Shown one piece after another: positions 46,935-57,752 of a stretch of 64,000 nucleotides of DNA. The position numbers and the translations under genes were made by a program. The DNA is taken from positions 1 to 64,000 of the forward strand of contig NZ_SKFG01000081.1 of the NCBI RefSeq assembly GCF_004344915.1, in the 5' to 3' direction. The DNA comes from Paenibacillus albiflavus. GTDB taxonomy: Bacteria; Bacillota; Bacilli; Paenibacillales; NBRC-103111. A model generated the notes under the pieces. The model worked only from the letters and a program-made list of their open reading frames with translations, searched no databases and was not told where the DNA came from. Within the stretch, counting starts at the first letter, position 1. Each line of letters begins with the position of its first letter.

Positions 46935-47780
46935 ATGAATCAATTAAAATTGCGTTTTCTCAAAAACCAGCTTATAGAACAAAAAGCAGGCTTTGCAGCG
47001 CTTATCATCTTAATCCTATTTATTTTATTAGCGATTTTTGCATTCCTCGTTCCTTATGATCCGAATGCAATTGTCCAACCTGATCGTCTTCAGCCACCGA
47101 GTGCAGCACACTGGTTTGGTACAGATGACCTAGGTCGTGATTACTTTGCTCGTGCTCTATATGGAGCAAGAGTATCCTTAAGCGTCGGATTTATGGCAAT
47201 GGCCATTTCCATTGTCGTTGGTACCGCGGTTGGAACGATGAGTGCTTACTTTGGCGGATGGTTTGACAATTTCATGATGAGGTTAGTCGATATCTTTATG
47301 TCGATTCCATCTTTCTTTATTATGCTAGTACTCAATGCATATCTGAAGCCGGGGATCGCTACAATTGTCATTATCATCGGTTTTCTCAGTTGGATGAATA
47401 TTTCACGGATTGTTCGTGCAGAGACCTTGTCGATCAAAGAACGAGAATATGTACTGTACGCGCGAGTATCAGGACAAAGTGTCTTCAAAATCATTACAAG
47501 ACATATCGTACCGAATATTATGCCAACGATCATTGTTGCGGCTACAATCAATATTGCAGGGGCGATTATGATGGAATCCGCATTAAGCTTCTTGGGATTA
47601 GGTGTGCAGCAGCCGAATTCTTCATGGGGAAGTATGCTGAATAACGCACAGGGCTTTATCGGGGAAGCGCCATATCTTGCTTTGTTCCCAGGTCTATTTA
47701 TTTTGTTAACTGTATTAAGCTTTAATTTCTTAGGCGACGTGTTCCGTGCCGCTTTTGAGCCTAAAATAAATCAACGATAA
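46935..47780 (+). CDS. Peptide ABC transporter permease (DppC/OppC type)
   Basis: This second permease of about 281 residues has an N-terminal span and five more, plus the family's HWFGTDDLGRDYFARALYGAR and the coupling loop EREYVLYARVSGQSVFKIITRH. It pairs with the upstream DppB-like protein to form the channel. GAGGTGA fits ATG 46935; GTG 46923 overlaps the stop of the previous gene and is the alternative. Confidence 0.93.
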   Translation: MNQLKLRFLKNQLIEQKAGFAALIILILFILLAIFAFLVPYDPNAIVQPDRLQPPSAAHWFGTDDLGRDYFARALYGARVSLSVGFMAMAISIVVGTAVGTMSAYFGGWFDNFMMRLVDIFMSIPSFFIMLVLNAYLKPGIATIVIIIGFLSWMNISRIVRAETLSIKEREYVLYARVSGQSVFKIITRHIVPNIMPTIIVAATINIAGAIMMESALSFLGLGVQQPNSSWGSMLNNAQGFIGEAPYLALFPGLFILLTVLSFNFLGDVFRAAFEPKINQR

Positions 47781-47793
47781 TGGAGAGAAGCAT

Positions 47794-48822
47794 ATGACAG
47801 AGCTATTGACGGTTCATAACTTAAAAACGTCATTCTTTACGCGCAGTGGCGAAGTCCAGTCCGTACGGGGCGTCAGCTTCACCATTAGCGAAGGTGAAAT
47901 GGTCGGTATTGTGGGAGAGTCGGGCAGCGGTAAAAGTATCACTGCCAAATCGATTATGGGTTTAATCCAGCCTCCAGGTCGAATTATCGATGGTGAGGTT
48001 CGTCTGAATGGTGAAAGTATATTAGAAATGTCACCAGAACAATTGAGAAGCATCAGGGGAAATCAAATTGCAATGATCTTCCAAGATCCGATGACTTCAC
48101 TTAATCCAGTTCTGCGTATTGGAAAGCAGCTAATTGAAGTAATTCAGAGACATGAGAAGTTAAGCAAGTCGGAAGCTCGCCAAAGAGCTATTGACATGTT
48201 GAGACAAGTCGGTATTCCTTCTCCAGAGAAACGAATTGACCAGTACCCACATGAATTCAGCGGCGGTATGCGCCAGCGTGTAATGATCGCAATGGCGTTG
48301 TCCTGTAACCCTAAACTGCTTATTGCCGACGAGCCAACCACTGCCTTGGACGTTACGATTCAAGCGCAAATCTTGACGTTAATGAAGCAATTGCGTGATA
48401 CGACAGGTACATCGATTTTGCTCATTACTCATGATCTGGGTGTAGTTGCGCAAGTGTGTACACGAGTTATCGTTATGTATGGTGGTCTTATTATGGAGGA
48501 AGGAGCAGTGGTCGATATATTCGAATCGCCGCAGCATCCTTATACTCGCGGATTGATGAATTCTCTGCCTCAGTATGATGCGGAGGTTAAAGAAAGACTC
48601 GTTCCTATTGAAGGGACTCCGCCTAATATGCTGCAGCCGCCGACTGGCTGTCCATTCAAGGACCGTTGTCCGGAAGCAATGGACTTGTGTAATCACAGGC
48701 CGCCCTATTATCATGTAGGTGAAGGTCATCGTTCCATGTGCTGGCTTCTGGATGAGCGAGTAAAGGCTGGAGAAGCCCAGGCGCTTGATGCTTCTCTTAC
48801 CAGAGAGGAGGCGGGCCAATGA
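47794..48822 (+). CDS. Peptide ABC transporter ATP-binding protein (DppD/OppD type)
   Basis: This 342-residue ATPase shows Walker A GESGSGKS, the ABC signature FSGGMRQRVMIA, Walker B LLIADEPTTALDV and the H-loop THD. The C-terminal oligopeptide-transporter domain carries the cysteine cluster (CPFKDRCPEAMDLC), which in relatives holds an iron-sulfur cluster. Its stop overlaps the ATG of the next ATPase by four bases. Confidence 0.95.
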   Translation: MTELLTVHNLKTSFFTRSGEVQSVRGVSFTISEGEMVGIVGESGSGKSITAKSIMGLIQPPGRIIDGEVRLNGESILEMSPEQLRSIRGNQIAMIFQDPMTSLNPVLRIGKQLIEVIQRHEKLSKSEARQRAIDMLRQVGIPSPEKRIDQYPHEFSGGMRQRVMIAMALSCNPKLLIADEPTTALDVTIQAQILTLMKQLRDTTGTSILLITHDLGVVAQVCTRVIVMYGGLIMEEGAVVDIFESPQHPYTRGLMNSLPQYDAEVKERLVPIEGTPPNMLQPPTGCPFKDRCPEAMDLCNHRPPYYHVGEGHRSMCWLLDERVKAGEAQALDASLTREEAGQ

Positions 48823-49823
48823 GTAAGGAACAATCTTCAAATTCAAAGCAGGACATATTAGTCGAAGCTCGCAATCTTAAAAAGCATTTTACGGTGGAAA
48901 CTTCCCTTTTAGGTCGTCCCACCAAAGTTCTTAAAGCGGTTGATGATGTTAGTTTTCAAATTCATCGCGGTGAGACATTCGGACTTGTTGGGGAGTCAGG
49001 CTGCGGTAAGTCTACTCTCGGTCGCTGTATCATACGCCTATACGATGTGACATCAGGAGAGATCCTTTATGATGGTAAGAATATAGCCGCAATGAATGAG
49101 AAGCAGCTTCATCCGTACCGTAAGCAGATGCAGGCTATTTTTCAAGATCCATACTCTTCATTAAATCCAGGGATGAATGTTCTTCAGCTCATTAGTGAGC
49201 CGATGGAGATTCATACCAAGTTAGGTCGAGCAGAACGCCGTGAAGTTGTACTGGATTTATTGAATAAGGTTGGGCTTAAAGCAGAGCATGCTGATCGTTA
49301 TCCGCATGAGTTCAGCGGTGGTCAGCGTCAGCGGATTAGTATTGCACGCTCAATCGCTGCCAATCCAGAGTTTGTGATGTGCGATGAGCCGATTTCAGCT
49401 CTTGACGTATCCGTACAAGCTCAGGTCGTTAATATGCTGGAGGATCTGCAAGGGGAATTTGGACTAACCTATTTATTTATTGCGCATGATTTATCGATGG
49501 TAAAGCATATATCAGACCGAATCGGCGTTATGTACCTTGGTAAATTAGTAGAAGTAGCGACAAGCGATGAATTGTACCGCAGACCGGCACATCCTTATAC
49601 GCAAGCGTTATTATCTGCAATTCCTGTTCCTGATCCAAAGGCAATTACAACTAACCATCAATTGTTACAGGGAGATCTGCCTAGTCCGCTTGAGAATATG
49701 GCGGGCTGTAAATTCAGATCCAGATGTCCATTTGCAACGAAGCAATGTGGAGAGGTAGAGCCGGAGCTTAAAGAAATAGCGCCAGGACATTATTCAGCTT
49801 GTCATCTTAATGATCAGAACTAA
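48819..49823 (+). CDS. Peptide ABC transporter ATP-binding protein (DppF/OppF type)
   Basis: This 334-residue second ATPase shows Walker [10 protein letters not shown], signature [13 protein letters not shown], Walker [13 protein letters not shown] and a C-terminal cysteine cluster ([14 protein letters not shown]). It forms a heterodimer with the DppD-like protein. It overlaps the upstream gene (ATGA). The five-gene set is a complete peptide importer. Confidence 0.95.
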   Translation: MSKEQSSNSKQDILVEARNLKKHFTVETSLLGRPTKVLKAVDDVSFQIHRGETFGLVGESGCGKSTLGRCIIRLYDVTSGEILYDGKNIAAMNEKQLHPYRKQMQAIFQDPYSSLNPGMNVLQLISEPMEIHTKLGRAERREVVLDLLNKVGLKAEHADRYPHEFSGGQRQRISIARSIAANPEFVMCDEPISALDVSVQAQVVNMLEDLQGEFGLTYLFIAHDLSMVKHISDRIGVMYLGKLVEVATSDELYRRPAHPYTQALLSAIPVPDPKAITTNHQLLQGDLPSPLENMAGCKFRSRCPFATKQCGEVEPELKEIAPGHYSACHLNDQN

Positions 49824-49838
49824 GGGGAGAGATTCAGA

Positions 49839-50288
49839 ATGAGCAATAATGTAAGATTGTCGCAAAACACTGCTATCATGTTAGAGCGTGCTAGACGAGC
49901 TGGCGTTACAGATGAGGTACTGCTTAACTGCGTAGCAACTGACGATGTTTCGGCACTTAAAGTAGCGGAAGCGGAACATTACAGCTATGAGGATTTTGTT
50001 ACGTATGCAGCGGAACATGGAGAGCAACTTGAACAAGCTATTCGTGATGGTTATCAAATTACATTTAATACATTTAACGGATTACAGCTTTTCTTAGAGT
50101 TTACATTTAATATTAAGCGCGGAGTCGATTTCACACCTTCTGAGGGTCGTCTTAGCGGCCTTAAACTATCGAAGCCGAATGTTGAACTGCTAACGAGCAG
50201 ACTTGCAAAGAACTGGGTTCTAGAGGTTGTAGATTCTAATGAAGAAACACAAACGGTAAATTTATCAATCCGTGGTTTAAACAATTAA
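49839..50288 (+). CDS. Hypothetical protein downstream of the peptide transporter
   Basis: I do not recognise this 149-residue soluble protein. It starts at ATG 49839 behind GGGGAGAG, 16 bases after the last ATPase, so it belongs to the same transcript. The N-terminal part is helical and acidic (near residues 12-72). The C-terminal part looks like alternating beta strands (FNTFNGLQLFLEFTF, NWVLEVVDS, TQTVNLSIRGL). No signal peptide, membrane segment or cysteine pattern is visible. A terminator follows. Confidence 0.8.
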   Translation: MSNNVRLSQNTAIMLERARRAGVTDEVLLNCVATDDVSALKVAEAEHYSYEDFVTYAAEHGEQLEQAIRDGYQITFNTFNGLQLFLEFTFNIKRGVDFTPSEGRLSGLKLSKPNVELLTSRLAKNWVLEVVDSNEETQTVNLSIRGLNN

Positions 50289-50325
50289 TTGTAGGCTAAT
50301 AAATACGTGTTAAACTCTTAATTTG

Positions 50326-50367
50326 ACCGCTCTGCTGATGATTTAATCACTGCAGGCGGTTTTTTCT
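50326..50367 (+). terminator. Rho-independent terminator before the S10 operon
   Basis: ACCGC (50326-50330) pairs with GCGGT (50356-50360), and an inner TGC/GCA pairing extends the stem, followed by six T. Confidence 0.85.
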
Positions 50368-50370
50368 TGA

Positions 50371-50459
50371 GTATTATAGAATTTATAACTTTCGTGTCAT
50401 AAATTCTAAGTAATACCTAAAGAAATGCATCGCCTTTAAAGACGATGAAGTCATTTCTT
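50371..50459 (-). repeat. Two-hairpin palindromic element, copy 2 (inverted)
   Basis: This 89-nt element is about 80% identical, as its reverse complement, to 13968-14057, with both hairpins conserved. Where stem bases differ from copy 1, the partner usually changes too (C-G to T-A in three places). The hairpin-2 end directly abuts the T-tract of the terminator, the same arrangement as in copy 1. The other end lies 20 bases from the -35 box of the S10 operon promoter. Confidence 0.75.
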
Positions 50460-50479
50460 CATGAACACGAAAATTATAC

Positions 50480-50508
50480 TTGCATTAGGCGTTTTTATTG
50501 TATATAAT
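50480..50508 (+). promoter_or_regulatory. Sigma-A promoter of the S10 operon
   Basis: TTGCAT (50480-50485) and a perfect TATAAT (50503-50508) are separated by 17 bp, upstream of rpsJ. Confidence 0.87.
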
Positions 50509-50515
50509 GGTGAAG

Positions 50516-50954
<439 letters not shown>

Positions 50955-50997
50955 TTGATAATAAAGTTTTAGGCTAAAAGGAAAAGAGGTGTCAACG

Positions 50998-51624
50998 ATG
51001 ACAAAAGGTATCTTAGGTAAAAAACTTGGTATGACTCAAGTGTTTACACCAGAAGGTCTGGTAATTCCAGTAACTGTGATTCAAGCAGGTCCTTGCGTGG
51101 TTCTTCAAAAGAAAGACGCGGACAACGATGGTTACGAATCCATCCAGGTCGGTTTTGAAGATAAGAAAGAAAAAAATGCGATTAAGCCAGAAATCGGACA
51201 TGCGAAGAAGGCTGGATCAACACCTAAGCGCTACGTAAAAGAGTTCCGCGGTATTGATCTTGGTGCATATGAAGTTGGCCAGGAGTTAAAAGCGGATCTA
51301 TTCGCAACAGGCGAATACGTTGACGTAACAGGTACTTCCAAAGGTAAAGGTTTCCAAGGTGTTATCAAACGCCACAATCAATCCACAGGTCCAATGGCAC
51401 ACGGTTCCCGTTACCACAGAGGACCAGGTTCGATGGGTTCGATTGCAGCTAACCGCGTAATGAAAGGTAAGAAATTACCTGGACATATGGGTAACGAAAC
51501 TGTAACTCTTCAAAACCTAGAAGTAATTAAAGTGGATACAGAACGTAACGTTATCATGGTTAAAGGATCTATTCCTGGACCAAAGAACTGCTATGTAACT
51601 GTTAAATCCGCAGTAAAAAAGTAA
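50998..51624 (+). CDS. rplC: 50S ribosomal protein L3
   Basis: The 208-residue L3 has [14 protein letters not shown] at the N-terminus and the loop that reaches the peptidyl-transferase centre ([14 protein letters not shown]). AGAGGTG supports ATG 50998 rather than the GTG nine bases upstream. Confidence 0.97.
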   Translation: MTKGILGKKLGMTQVFTPEGLVIPVTVIQAGPCVVLQKKDADNDGYESIQVGFEDKKEKNAIKPEIGHAKKAGSTPKRYVKEFRGIDLGAYEVGQELKADLFATGEYVDVTGTSKGKGFQGVIKRHNQSTGPMAHGSRYHRGPGSMGSIAANRVMKGKKLPGHMGNETVTLQNLEVIKVDTERNVIMVKGSIPGPKNCYVTVKSAVKK

Positions 51625-51640
51625 GAAAGGAGGATTTTAA

Positions 51641-52267
51641 ATGCCAAAGGTAGCTTTATATAACGTTTCCGGTAAACAAGTTGGCGAGGTTGAATTGTCA
51701 GAAGTTGTTTTCGGAATCGAACCACACATTCACGTTTTACACGAAGCGGTATTGATGCAGCAAGCATCAGAACGTCAAGGTACGCACAAAGCGAAAGGTC
51801 GTTCTGAAGTGCGTGGCGGCGGTCGTAAGCCGTGGAAACAAAAAGGAACTGGACGTGCTCGCCAAGGTAGCATCCGTTCTCCACAATGGAAGGGCGGCGG
51901 TATTGTATTCGGACCTACACCTCGTAGCTACGCTTACAAACTACCGAAGAAAGTTCGTCGTTTAGCTATTAAATCAGCTCTATCATCCAAGGTTCTTGAT
52001 AACGAAATTATCGTACTTGATCAATTGGAAATGGCTGCAGCTAAAACAAAAGAATTCGCAGCAATTCTTAACAATCTTAAAGTAGAACGCAAAGCACTTG
52101 TTGTTGCTGCTGACTACAATGAGAACGTAGCATTGTCTACTCGTAACATTCCTGGTGTGAAATTCGTCGCTGCTGACGGAATTAACGTTCGTGACGTTAT
52201 GTTGTATGACAAGCTAATCATTACGAAAGATGCAGTGCAGAAAGTAGAGGAGGTGCTTGCTCAATGA
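51641..52267 (+). CDS. rplD: 50S ribosomal protein L4
   Basis: The 208-residue L4 has the tunnel-lining basic loop ([20 protein letters not shown]). It starts at ATG 51641 behind AAAGGAGG and overlaps rplW by four bases. In some bacteria L4 represses this operon; whether it does here is unknown. Confidence 0.97.
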   Translation: MPKVALYNVSGKQVGEVELSEVVFGIEPHIHVLHEAVLMQQASERQGTHKAKGRSEVRGGGRKPWKQKGTGRARQGSIRSPQWKGGGIVFGPTPRSYAYKLPKKVRRLAIKSALSSKVLDNEIIVLDQLEMAAAKTKEFAAILNNLKVERKALVVAADYNENVALSTRNIPGVKFVAADGINVRDVMLYDKLIITKDAVQKVEEVLAQ

Positions 52268-52560
52268 CAAATCCACGCGATCTCATCAAGCGCCCGATCA
52301 TCACTGAACGCACAAGCGATTTGATGGCGGAGAAGAAGTATGTTTTCGAAGTTGAAATGAAAGCAAACAAAACCGCGATTAAGCAAGCGATCGAGCAAAT
52401 TTTCGGCGTGAAAGTTGCTGCAGTTAATACACTTAGAATGCCTGCTAAACCGAAGCGTTATGGCAGATTCAATGGCTACACTTCCGAATGGAAGAAAGCA
52501 ATTGTGACATTAACAGCAGAAAGCAAAGACCTCGAAATTTTTGAATCGTCTCAAGTATAG
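52264..52560 (+). CDS. rplW: 50S ribosomal protein L23
   Basis: The 98-residue L23 sits at the exit tunnel and is a docking site for trigger factor and SRP. It contains [14 protein letters not shown] and [16 protein letters not shown]. The ATG overlaps the rplD stop. Confidence 0.97.
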   Translation: MTNPRDLIKRPIITERTSDLMAEKKYVFEVEMKANKTAIKQAIEQIFGVKVAAVNTLRMPAKPKRYGRFNGYTSEWKKAIVTLTAESKDLEIFESSQV

Positions 52561-52603
52561 AACCTCTTAGCAGGTTTACTAGTTAAGTAAGGAGGGAATC
52601 AAG

Positions 52604-53434
52604 GTGCCAATTAAAAAGTATAAACCAACGTCACCGGCTAGACGTGGAATGTCTGTTTCAACTTTTGAAGAAATCACGACGTCCACTCCGGAGAAGTCCT
52701 TGCTAGCTCCATTGAGCAAAAATGCAGGACGTAATAACCAAGGTAAAATTACTACTCGTCACCAAGGTGGCGGTCACAAGCGTAAGTACCGTATCATCGA
52801 TTTCAAGCGCAACAAAGATGGAATACCAGGTCGCGTTGCTACAATCGAGTACGATCCGAACCGTACTGCTAACATCGCATTGATTCATTATGCGGATGGT
52901 GAGAAAAGATATATCCTAGCGCCTAAAGGTCTTAAAGTAGGCGATATGATCCAATCTGGTGTAGGTGCTGATATCAAAATCGGTAACTCATTGCCACTAG
53001 AGAACATTCCAGTTGGTACAGTTATCCACAACATTGAACTTAAGCCTGGCCACGGTGGACAAATGGTTCGTTCCGCAGGTACTGAAGCTCAATTGCTTGG
53101 TAAAGAAGAGCGTTACGTAACAGTTCGTCTTTCATCTGGCGAAGTTCGTAAAGTGCTTAAAGTTTGCCGTGCTACAGTTGGTGCTGTAGGTAACGGAGAT
53201 CACGAATTGATCAAAATCGGTAAAGCTGGACGTAATCGCTGGCTTGGCAAACGACCTGAAGTCCGCGGGGTAGTAATGAACCCGAACGATCACCCACACG
53301 GTGGTGGTGAAGGCCGCGCTCCAATCGGTCGTAAGTCTCCTATGTCACCATGGGGTAAACCGACACTTGGATTCAAAACTCGTAAAAAAGGTAAAGCTTC
53401 CGACAAGTACATCGTACGTCGTCGCACGAAATAA
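52604..53434 (+). CDS. rplB: 50S ribosomal protein L2
   Basis: The 276-residue L2 is needed for subunit joining and peptidyl transfer. The conserved C-terminal block [16 protein letters not shown], with the essential histidine region, is present. It starts at GTG 52604 behind GGAGGG. Confidence 0.97.
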   Translation: MPIKKYKPTSPARRGMSVSTFEEITTSTPEKSLLAPLSKNAGRNNQGKITTRHQGGGHKRKYRIIDFKRNKDGIPGRVATIEYDPNRTANIALIHYADGEKRYILAPKGLKVGDMIQSGVGADIKIGNSLPLENIPVGTVIHNIELKPGHGGQMVRSAGTEAQLLGKEERYVTVRLSSGEVRKVLKVCRATVGAVGNGDHELIKIGKAGRNRWLGKRPEVRGVVMNPNDHPHGGGEGRAPIGRKSPMSPWGKPTLGFKTRKKGKASDKYIVRRRTK

Positions 53435-53470
53435 GGAACGAATTCTGATTAAGAGAAGGGAGGAGCATCA

Positions 53471-53749
53471 ATGGGACGCAGCTTAAAAAAGGGGCCATTC
53501 ATTGACGGTTACTTGCTTAAGAAAGTGGAAGCAGTTGATTCTGCTACAAAGAAAACGGTAATCAAGACTTGGTCTCGTCGTTCTACGATTTTCCCACAAT
53601 TCGTCGGCCATACATTCGCCGTTTACGATGGAAGAAAGCACGTGCCTGTATACGTTACTGAGGATATGGTAGGACACAAACTAGGTGAATTCGCACCAAC
53701 TCGTACGTACAAAGGTCACGATGACGATAAGAAAACAGGCAAGCGCTAA
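53471..53749 (+). CDS. rpsS: 30S ribosomal protein S19
   Basis: The 92-residue S19 starts [12 protein letters not shown] and contains [29 protein letters not shown] precedes ATG 53471. The order rplB-rpsS-rplV is as expected. Confidence 0.97.
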   Translation: MGRSLKKGPFIDGYLLKKVEAVDSATKKTVIKTWSRRSTIFPQFVGHTFAVYDGRKHVPVYVTEDMVGHKLGEFAPTRTYKGHDDDKKTGKR

Positions 53750-53781
53750 TTAGCAATACTGTCTGAGAGGAGGTACTATTC

Positions 53782-54114
53782 ATGCAAGCAAAAGCTCATG
53801 CAAATTTTGTTCGGATCGCTCCTCGTAAAGCTCAGCTGGTTGTTGACTTGGTAAGAGGAAAAGCGGTTGGCGATGCGATTGCAATCTTGCGTCACACGCC
53901 AAAATCAGCTTCTCTAATTGTTGAGAAGCTTGTGAACTCCGCTATTGCTAACGCAGAGCACAACTATTCACTAGACCCTAACAAGCTAGTGATTAGCGAA
54001 ATTTACGTAAATCAAGGACCGACTCTGAAACGTTTCCGCGCTCGCGCTATGGGACGTGCAAGTCGTATCAATAAACGTACTAGCCACATTACAGTAGTGG
54101 TATCTGAGAAATAA
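53782..54114 (+). CDS. rplV: 50S ribosomal protein L22
   Basis: The 110-residue L22 has the N-terminal [18 protein letters not shown]. Its beta-hairpin loop lines the exit tunnel ([20 protein letters not shown]), the region altered in some macrolide-resistant strains; nothing unusual is seen here. GAGGAGG precedes ATG 53782. Confidence 0.97.
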   Translation: MQAKAHANFVRIAPRKAQLVVDLVRGKAVGDAIAILRHTPKSASLIVEKLVNSAIANAEHNYSLDPNKLVISEIYVNQGPTLKRFRARAMGRASRINKRTSHITVVVSEK

Positions 54115-54127
54115 GGAGGGATAAAGT

Positions 54128-54790
54128 GTGGGTCAAAAAGTAAACCCGGTTGGTCTTAGAATAGGGATTATTCGCGATTGGGAATCTAAGTGGTATGCTG
54201 ACAAAGATTTCGGAAAGCTTCTAATCGAAGACGTTAAGATTCGTGAGTACTTGAAAAACAAACTAAAAGATTCCGCAGTATCCCACATCGATATCGAACG
54301 CGCGGCTACTCGTGTGAATGTAACAATCCACACTGCGAAGCCTGGTATGGTTATCGGTAAAGGTGGAGCGGAAGTAGAAGTTATCCGTGGATACCTTGCT
54401 AATATGACAAACAAAAAAGTTCATATTAACATTGCAGAAATTAAAAACCCAGAGCTTGATGCAATCTTGGTTGCTGAAGCTATCGCACAACAATTAGAGC
54501 GTCGTGTTTCATTCCGTCGTGCAATGAAACAAGCTATGCAAAGAACTATGCGTTCTGGCGCAAAAGGTATTAAAGTAGCAACTAGCGGTCGTCTAGGCGG
54601 AGCGGAAATCGCTCGTTCAGAAGGCTATAGCGAAGGAACGGTTCCACTTCACACACTTCGTGCAGATATTGATTACGGTACTGCTGAAGCACATACAACT
54701 TATGGCCGTCTAGGCGTAAAAGTATGGATCTACCGTGGAGAGGTTCTTCCGACTGCTAAGAAGAAAGTTCAATCGGAAGGAGGCAACTAA
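54128..54790 (+). CDS. rpsC: 30S ribosomal protein S3
   Basis: The 220-residue S3 has a KH domain ([16 protein letters not shown]) and a C-terminal domain with [12 protein letters not shown], and contributes to the mRNA entry helicase. It starts at GTG 54128 behind AAGGAGGG. Confidence 0.97.
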   Translation: MGQKVNPVGLRIGIIRDWESKWYADKDFGKLLIEDVKIREYLKNKLKDSAVSHIDIERAATRVNVTIHTAKPGMVIGKGGAEVEVIRGYLANMTNKKVHINIAEIKNPELDAILVAEAIAQQLERRVSFRRAMKQAMQRTMRSGAKGIKVATSGRLGGAEIARSEGYSEGTVPLHTLRADIDYGTAEAHTTYGRLGVKVWIYRGEVLPTAKKKVQSEGGN

Positions 54791-54792
54791 TC

Positions 54793-55227
54793 ATGTTGGT
54801 GCCTAAACGCGTAAAACACCGTAAAGAGCATCGTGGCAGCATGGCTGGCCGTGCAAAAGGCGGTACTGAAGTACACTTTGGCGAATATGGTTTGCAAGCT
54901 CTTGAACCAGCTTGGGTTACAAACCGTCAAATCGAAGCAGCCCGTATTGCGATGACTCGTTACATGAAACGTGGCGGTAAAGTATGGATCAAAATTTTCC
55001 CTTCCAAGCCAGTTACACAGAAGCCGCTTGAAGTTCGTATGGGTAGCGGTAAAGGTAACGTTGAGAAGTGGGTTAGCGTAGTAAAACCAGGTAAAGTAAT
55101 GTTTGAACTTGCTGGTGTAAGTGAAGAAGTAGCTCGCGAAGCTATGCGCTTGGCAATGCACAAGTTGCCAATCAAGTGCAAGTTCGTGAAGAAGGAAGAA
55201 GTGGGTGGTGAAGCAAATGAAGGCTAG
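54793..55227 (+). CDS. rplP: 50S ribosomal protein L16
   Basis: The 144-residue L16 opens with [15 protein letters not shown] and contains [19 protein letters not shown]. It helps position the A-site tRNA. Its 3' end overlaps rpmC by 11 bases, and its ATG lies two bases after the rpsC stop. Confidence 0.97.
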   Translation: MLVPKRVKHRKEHRGSMAGRAKGGTEVHFGEYGLQALEPAWVTNRQIEAARIAMTRYMKRGGKVWIKIFPSKPVTQKPLEVRMGSGKGNVEKWVSVVKPGKVMFELAGVSEEVAREAMRLAMHKLPIKCKFVKKEEVGGEANEG

Positions 55228-55414
55228 TGAATTCCGTAACCTTACCACTACTGAAATCGAGCACAAAATCAACGGATTCAAAGAAGAACTCTTTAACCTC
55301 CGTTTTCAACTAGCTACTGGTCAACTGGACAACCCAGTTCAAATTCGTGAACTGCGCAAAGAAATCGCACGTGCGAAGACTATTTTGCGTGAAAGAGAAC
55401 TTGGCATTAGTTAA
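55217..55414 (+). CDS. rpmC: 50S ribosomal protein L29
   Basis: The 65-residue L29 has the signature [16 protein letters not shown] and the basic C-terminal helix. The start ATG 55217 (MKASEFRNL) matches the family; an in-frame GTG at 55205 is earlier but less likely. GGGTGG lies ahead. Confidence 0.96.
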   Translation: MKASEFRNLTTTEIEHKINGFKEELFNLRFQLATGQLDNPVQIRELRKEIARAKTILRERELGIS

Positions 55415-55442
55415 TGAATCGTTAGAATAGGAGGATTCGCAA

Positions 55443-55709
55443 ATGGCTGAACAGCGCAATGAACGTAAAGTTCAGATCGGAAAAGTCGTCAGCGACAAAA
55501 TGGATAAAACCATCGTTGTAGCTGTTGAGACTTACAAAAAACATGATCTCTACCATAAGAGAATCAAATATACGAAGAAGTTCAAAGCTCATGATGAGAA
55601 TAACGAAGCTAAAGTTGGCGACGTTGTAAGAATCATGGAAACTCGTCCACTCTCTAAAGATAAGCGTTGGAGACTGACAGAAGTTGTTGAAAAAGCAGTT
55701 ATCATCTAG
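55443..55709 (+). CDS. rpsQ: 30S ribosomal protein S17
   Basis: The 88-residue S17 has the OB-fold signature [17 protein letters not shown] and the [14 protein letters not shown] ending. ATG 55443 follows AGGAGG. Confidence 0.97.
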   Translation: MAEQRNERKVQIGKVVSDKMDKTIVVAVETYKKHDLYHKRIKYTKKFKAHDENNEAKVGDVVRIMETRPLSKDKRWRLTEVVEKAVII

Positions 55710-55743
55710 TATGAACTGTGAAATGTAGGGAGGAGGGAATACA

Positions 55744-56112
55744 ATGATTCAACCTTTTACTCGTTTAAGTGTTGCTGACAATTCAGGTGCGAAGAAACTT
55801 ATGTGCATTAAAGTTTTAGGTGGTACTGGTCGTAAGGCTGGTTACATCGGCGATCTAATTGTCTGCTCCGTGAAAGAAGCAACACCAGGGGGCGTTGTCA
55901 AGAAAGGTGATGTAGTTAAAGCAGTTATCGTACGTACGAAGAACTCAACTCGTCGTAAAGACGGTTCCTACATCGCATTTGACGAAAACGCAGCAGTAAT
56001 TGTTAAAGAAGATAAGAGCCCACGTGGTACACGTATTTTCGGACCTGTCGCTCGCGAACTTCGCGATAAAGACTTCATGAAGATCGTATCTCTAGCTCCA
56101 GAGGTTATCTAA
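55744..56112 (+). CDS. rplN: 50S ribosomal protein L14
   Basis: The 122-residue L14 has [20 protein letters not shown] and the C-terminal [22 protein letters not shown]. It forms an inter-subunit bridge and is the target of the silencing factor RsfS. GGAGGAGGG precedes ATG 55744. Confidence 0.97.
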   Translation: MIQPFTRLSVADNSGAKKLMCIKVLGGTGRKAGYIGDLIVCSVKEATPGGVVKKGDVVKAVIVRTKNSTRRKDGSYIAFDENAAVIVKEDKSPRGTRIFGPVARELRDKDFMKIVSLAPEVI

Positions 56113-56155
56113 TTAGGGCTTTTCCACTTAGGAAAGCGTTCAGGAGGTGTAGAAA

Positions 56156-56512
56156 ATGCCAAGATTGAAAAAGAGACTAGAATCTCATAACAATAAGCTT
56201 CATGTGAAAAAGGAAGATACAGTTATCGTGATCACTGGAAAAGACAAAGGTAAAAAAGGCCGCGTTCTTGCAGCTTACCCTCGTCAAAACCGTGTACTGG
56301 TTGAAGGAATTAACATGGTTAAGAAACATGCGAAACCATCCCAGCAAAATCCGCAAGGCGGAATTTTGAACCAGGAAGCTGCGATCCATGTATCTAACGT
56401 GATGCTGATCGATCCAAAAAGCGGCAAGCCTACCCGTGTTGGTTATAAAGTGCTTGAGAACGGTGAAAAAGTTCGCGTAGCGAAAAAATCCGGTGAAGTA
56501 ATCGATAAATAA
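56156..56512 (+). CDS. rplX: 50S ribosomal protein L24
   Basis: The 118-residue L24 has the KOW motif [19 protein letters not shown] and an early role in 50S assembly. AGGAGGTG precedes ATG 56156. Confidence 0.97.
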   Translation: MPRLKKRLESHNNKLHVKKEDTVIVITGKDKGKKGRVLAAYPRQNRVLVEGINMVKKHAKPSQQNPQGGILNQEAAIHVSNVMLIDPKSGKPTRVGYKVLENGEKVRVAKKSGEVIDK

Positions 56513-56540
56513 TCTCCAAAAGAAAGGAGGGCCTTAACAC

Positions 56541-57083
56541 ATGGCAGCAAGAATGAAAGAGCGTTACCTTAACGAAATCACTCCTGCTCTTATGCAGAAG
56601 TTCAACTATACGACTGTAATGCAAGTGCCGAAAATCGAGAAAGTTGTTATCAACATGGGTGTCGGCGAAGCAGTTTCCAATTCCAAAGTACTTGATAGTG
56701 CTGTGACGGATCTGCAAAAAATCGCTGGTCAAAAGCCAGTAATCACTAGAGCGAAGAAATCCATCGCGGGTTTCAAACTTCGTGAGAACATGCCAATTGG
56801 TGCGAAAGTAACATTGCGTGGAGATCGTATGTACTATTTCCTCGACAAATTGTTTAACGTTGCTCTTCCACGTGTACGTGACTTCCACGGTGTATCATCC
56901 AAAGCGTTTGATGGTCGTGGTAACTACACGCTAGGTCTTAAAGAACAACTAATTTTCCCAGAGATTGAGTATGATCAAGTGGATAAAGTACGCGGTATGG
57001 ATATCGTTATCGTTACTACTGCTAAATCCGACGAAGAATCACGCGAATTGCTAACGCAATTAGGAATGCCGTTCGTTAAATAA
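56541..57083 (+). CDS. rplE: 50S ribosomal protein L5
   Basis: The 180-residue L5 binds 5S rRNA and the P-site tRNA. It shows [15 protein letters not shown] and the [14 protein letters not shown] block. AAAGGAGGG precedes ATG 56541. Confidence 0.97.
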   Translation: MAARMKERYLNEITPALMQKFNYTTVMQVPKIEKVVINMGVGEAVSNSKVLDSAVTDLQKIAGQKPVITRAKKSIAGFKLRENMPIGAKVTLRGDRMYYFLDKLFNVALPRVRDFHGVSSKAFDGRGNYTLGLKEQLIFPEIEYDQVDKVRGMDIVIVTTAKSDEESRELLTQLGMPFVK

Positions 57084-57103
57084 TGAAAGAGGTGTAATTT
57101 TCA

Positions 57104-57289
57104 GTGGCAAAAACTTCGATGAAAATCAAGCAACAACGTCCACCGAAGTTCCAAGTGCAGGCTTACACCCGCTGCGAACGCTGCGGTCGCCCGCACTCCG
57201 TACTTCGTAAGTTTAAAATTTGCAGAATTTGTTTCCGCGAATTAGCGTATAAAGGCCAAATACCAGGTGTTAGAAAAGCAAGCTGGTAA
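57104..57289 (+). CDS. rpsZ: 30S ribosomal protein S14, zinc-binding type Z
   Basis: This 61-residue short form of S14 has the zinc ribbon C-x2-C-x12-C-x2-C (CERC near residue 24, CRIC near 40). Bacillales often carry a longer zinc-free paralogue elsewhere for zinc starvation. It starts at GTG 57104 behind AGAGGTG. Confidence 0.96.
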   Translation: MAKTSMKIKQQRPPKFQVQAYTRCERCGRPHSVLRKFKICRICFRELAYKGQIPGVRKASW

Positions 57290-57321
57290 TTCATTGATTT
57301 TCGGGAAGGAGGTTTACACAA

Positions 57322-57720
57322 ATGGTTATGTCAGATCCAATTGCAGACATGCTTACTCGCATTCGTAATGCGAATATTGTTCGTCATGAAACTGTTGAAA
57401 TCCCAGCTTCAAAGATCAAGAGAGAAATCGCTGAGATCTTGAAAAAGGAAGGCTTCATTCGTGATGCAGAGTTTGTGGAGGACAACAAACAAGGGATTAT
57501 CCGTTTATTCTTGAAATACGGCCAAAATAATGAGCGCGTAATTACAGGTCTAAAGAGAATCTCGAAGCCAGGTCTTCGTGTTTATGCGAAGAGCCAGGAA
57601 ATTCCTCGCGTGCTAGGCGGCCTTGGAATCGCCATTATCTCTACTTCTAAAGGGGTAATGACTGATAAAGAAGCTCGTTTCTCCAAAGCAGGCGGAGAGG
57701 TTATCGCTTACGTTTGGTAA
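57322..57720 (+). CDS. rpsH: 30S ribosomal protein S8
   Basis: The 132-residue S8 starts at ATG 57322 ([16 protein letters not shown]) and contains [15 protein letters not shown] near the end. S8 represses the spc operon in E. coli; no matching leader is evident here. AAGGAGG precedes it. Confidence 0.97.
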   Translation: MVMSDPIADMLTRIRNANIVRHETVEIPASKIKREIAEILKKEGFIRDAEFVEDNKQGIIRLFLKYGQNNERVITGLKRISKPGLRVYAKSQEIPRVLGGLGIAIISTSKGVMTDKEARFSKAGGEVIAYVW

Positions 57721-57752
57721 TATAAAGTGCAATTGAATGGAGGTGCAAATAC

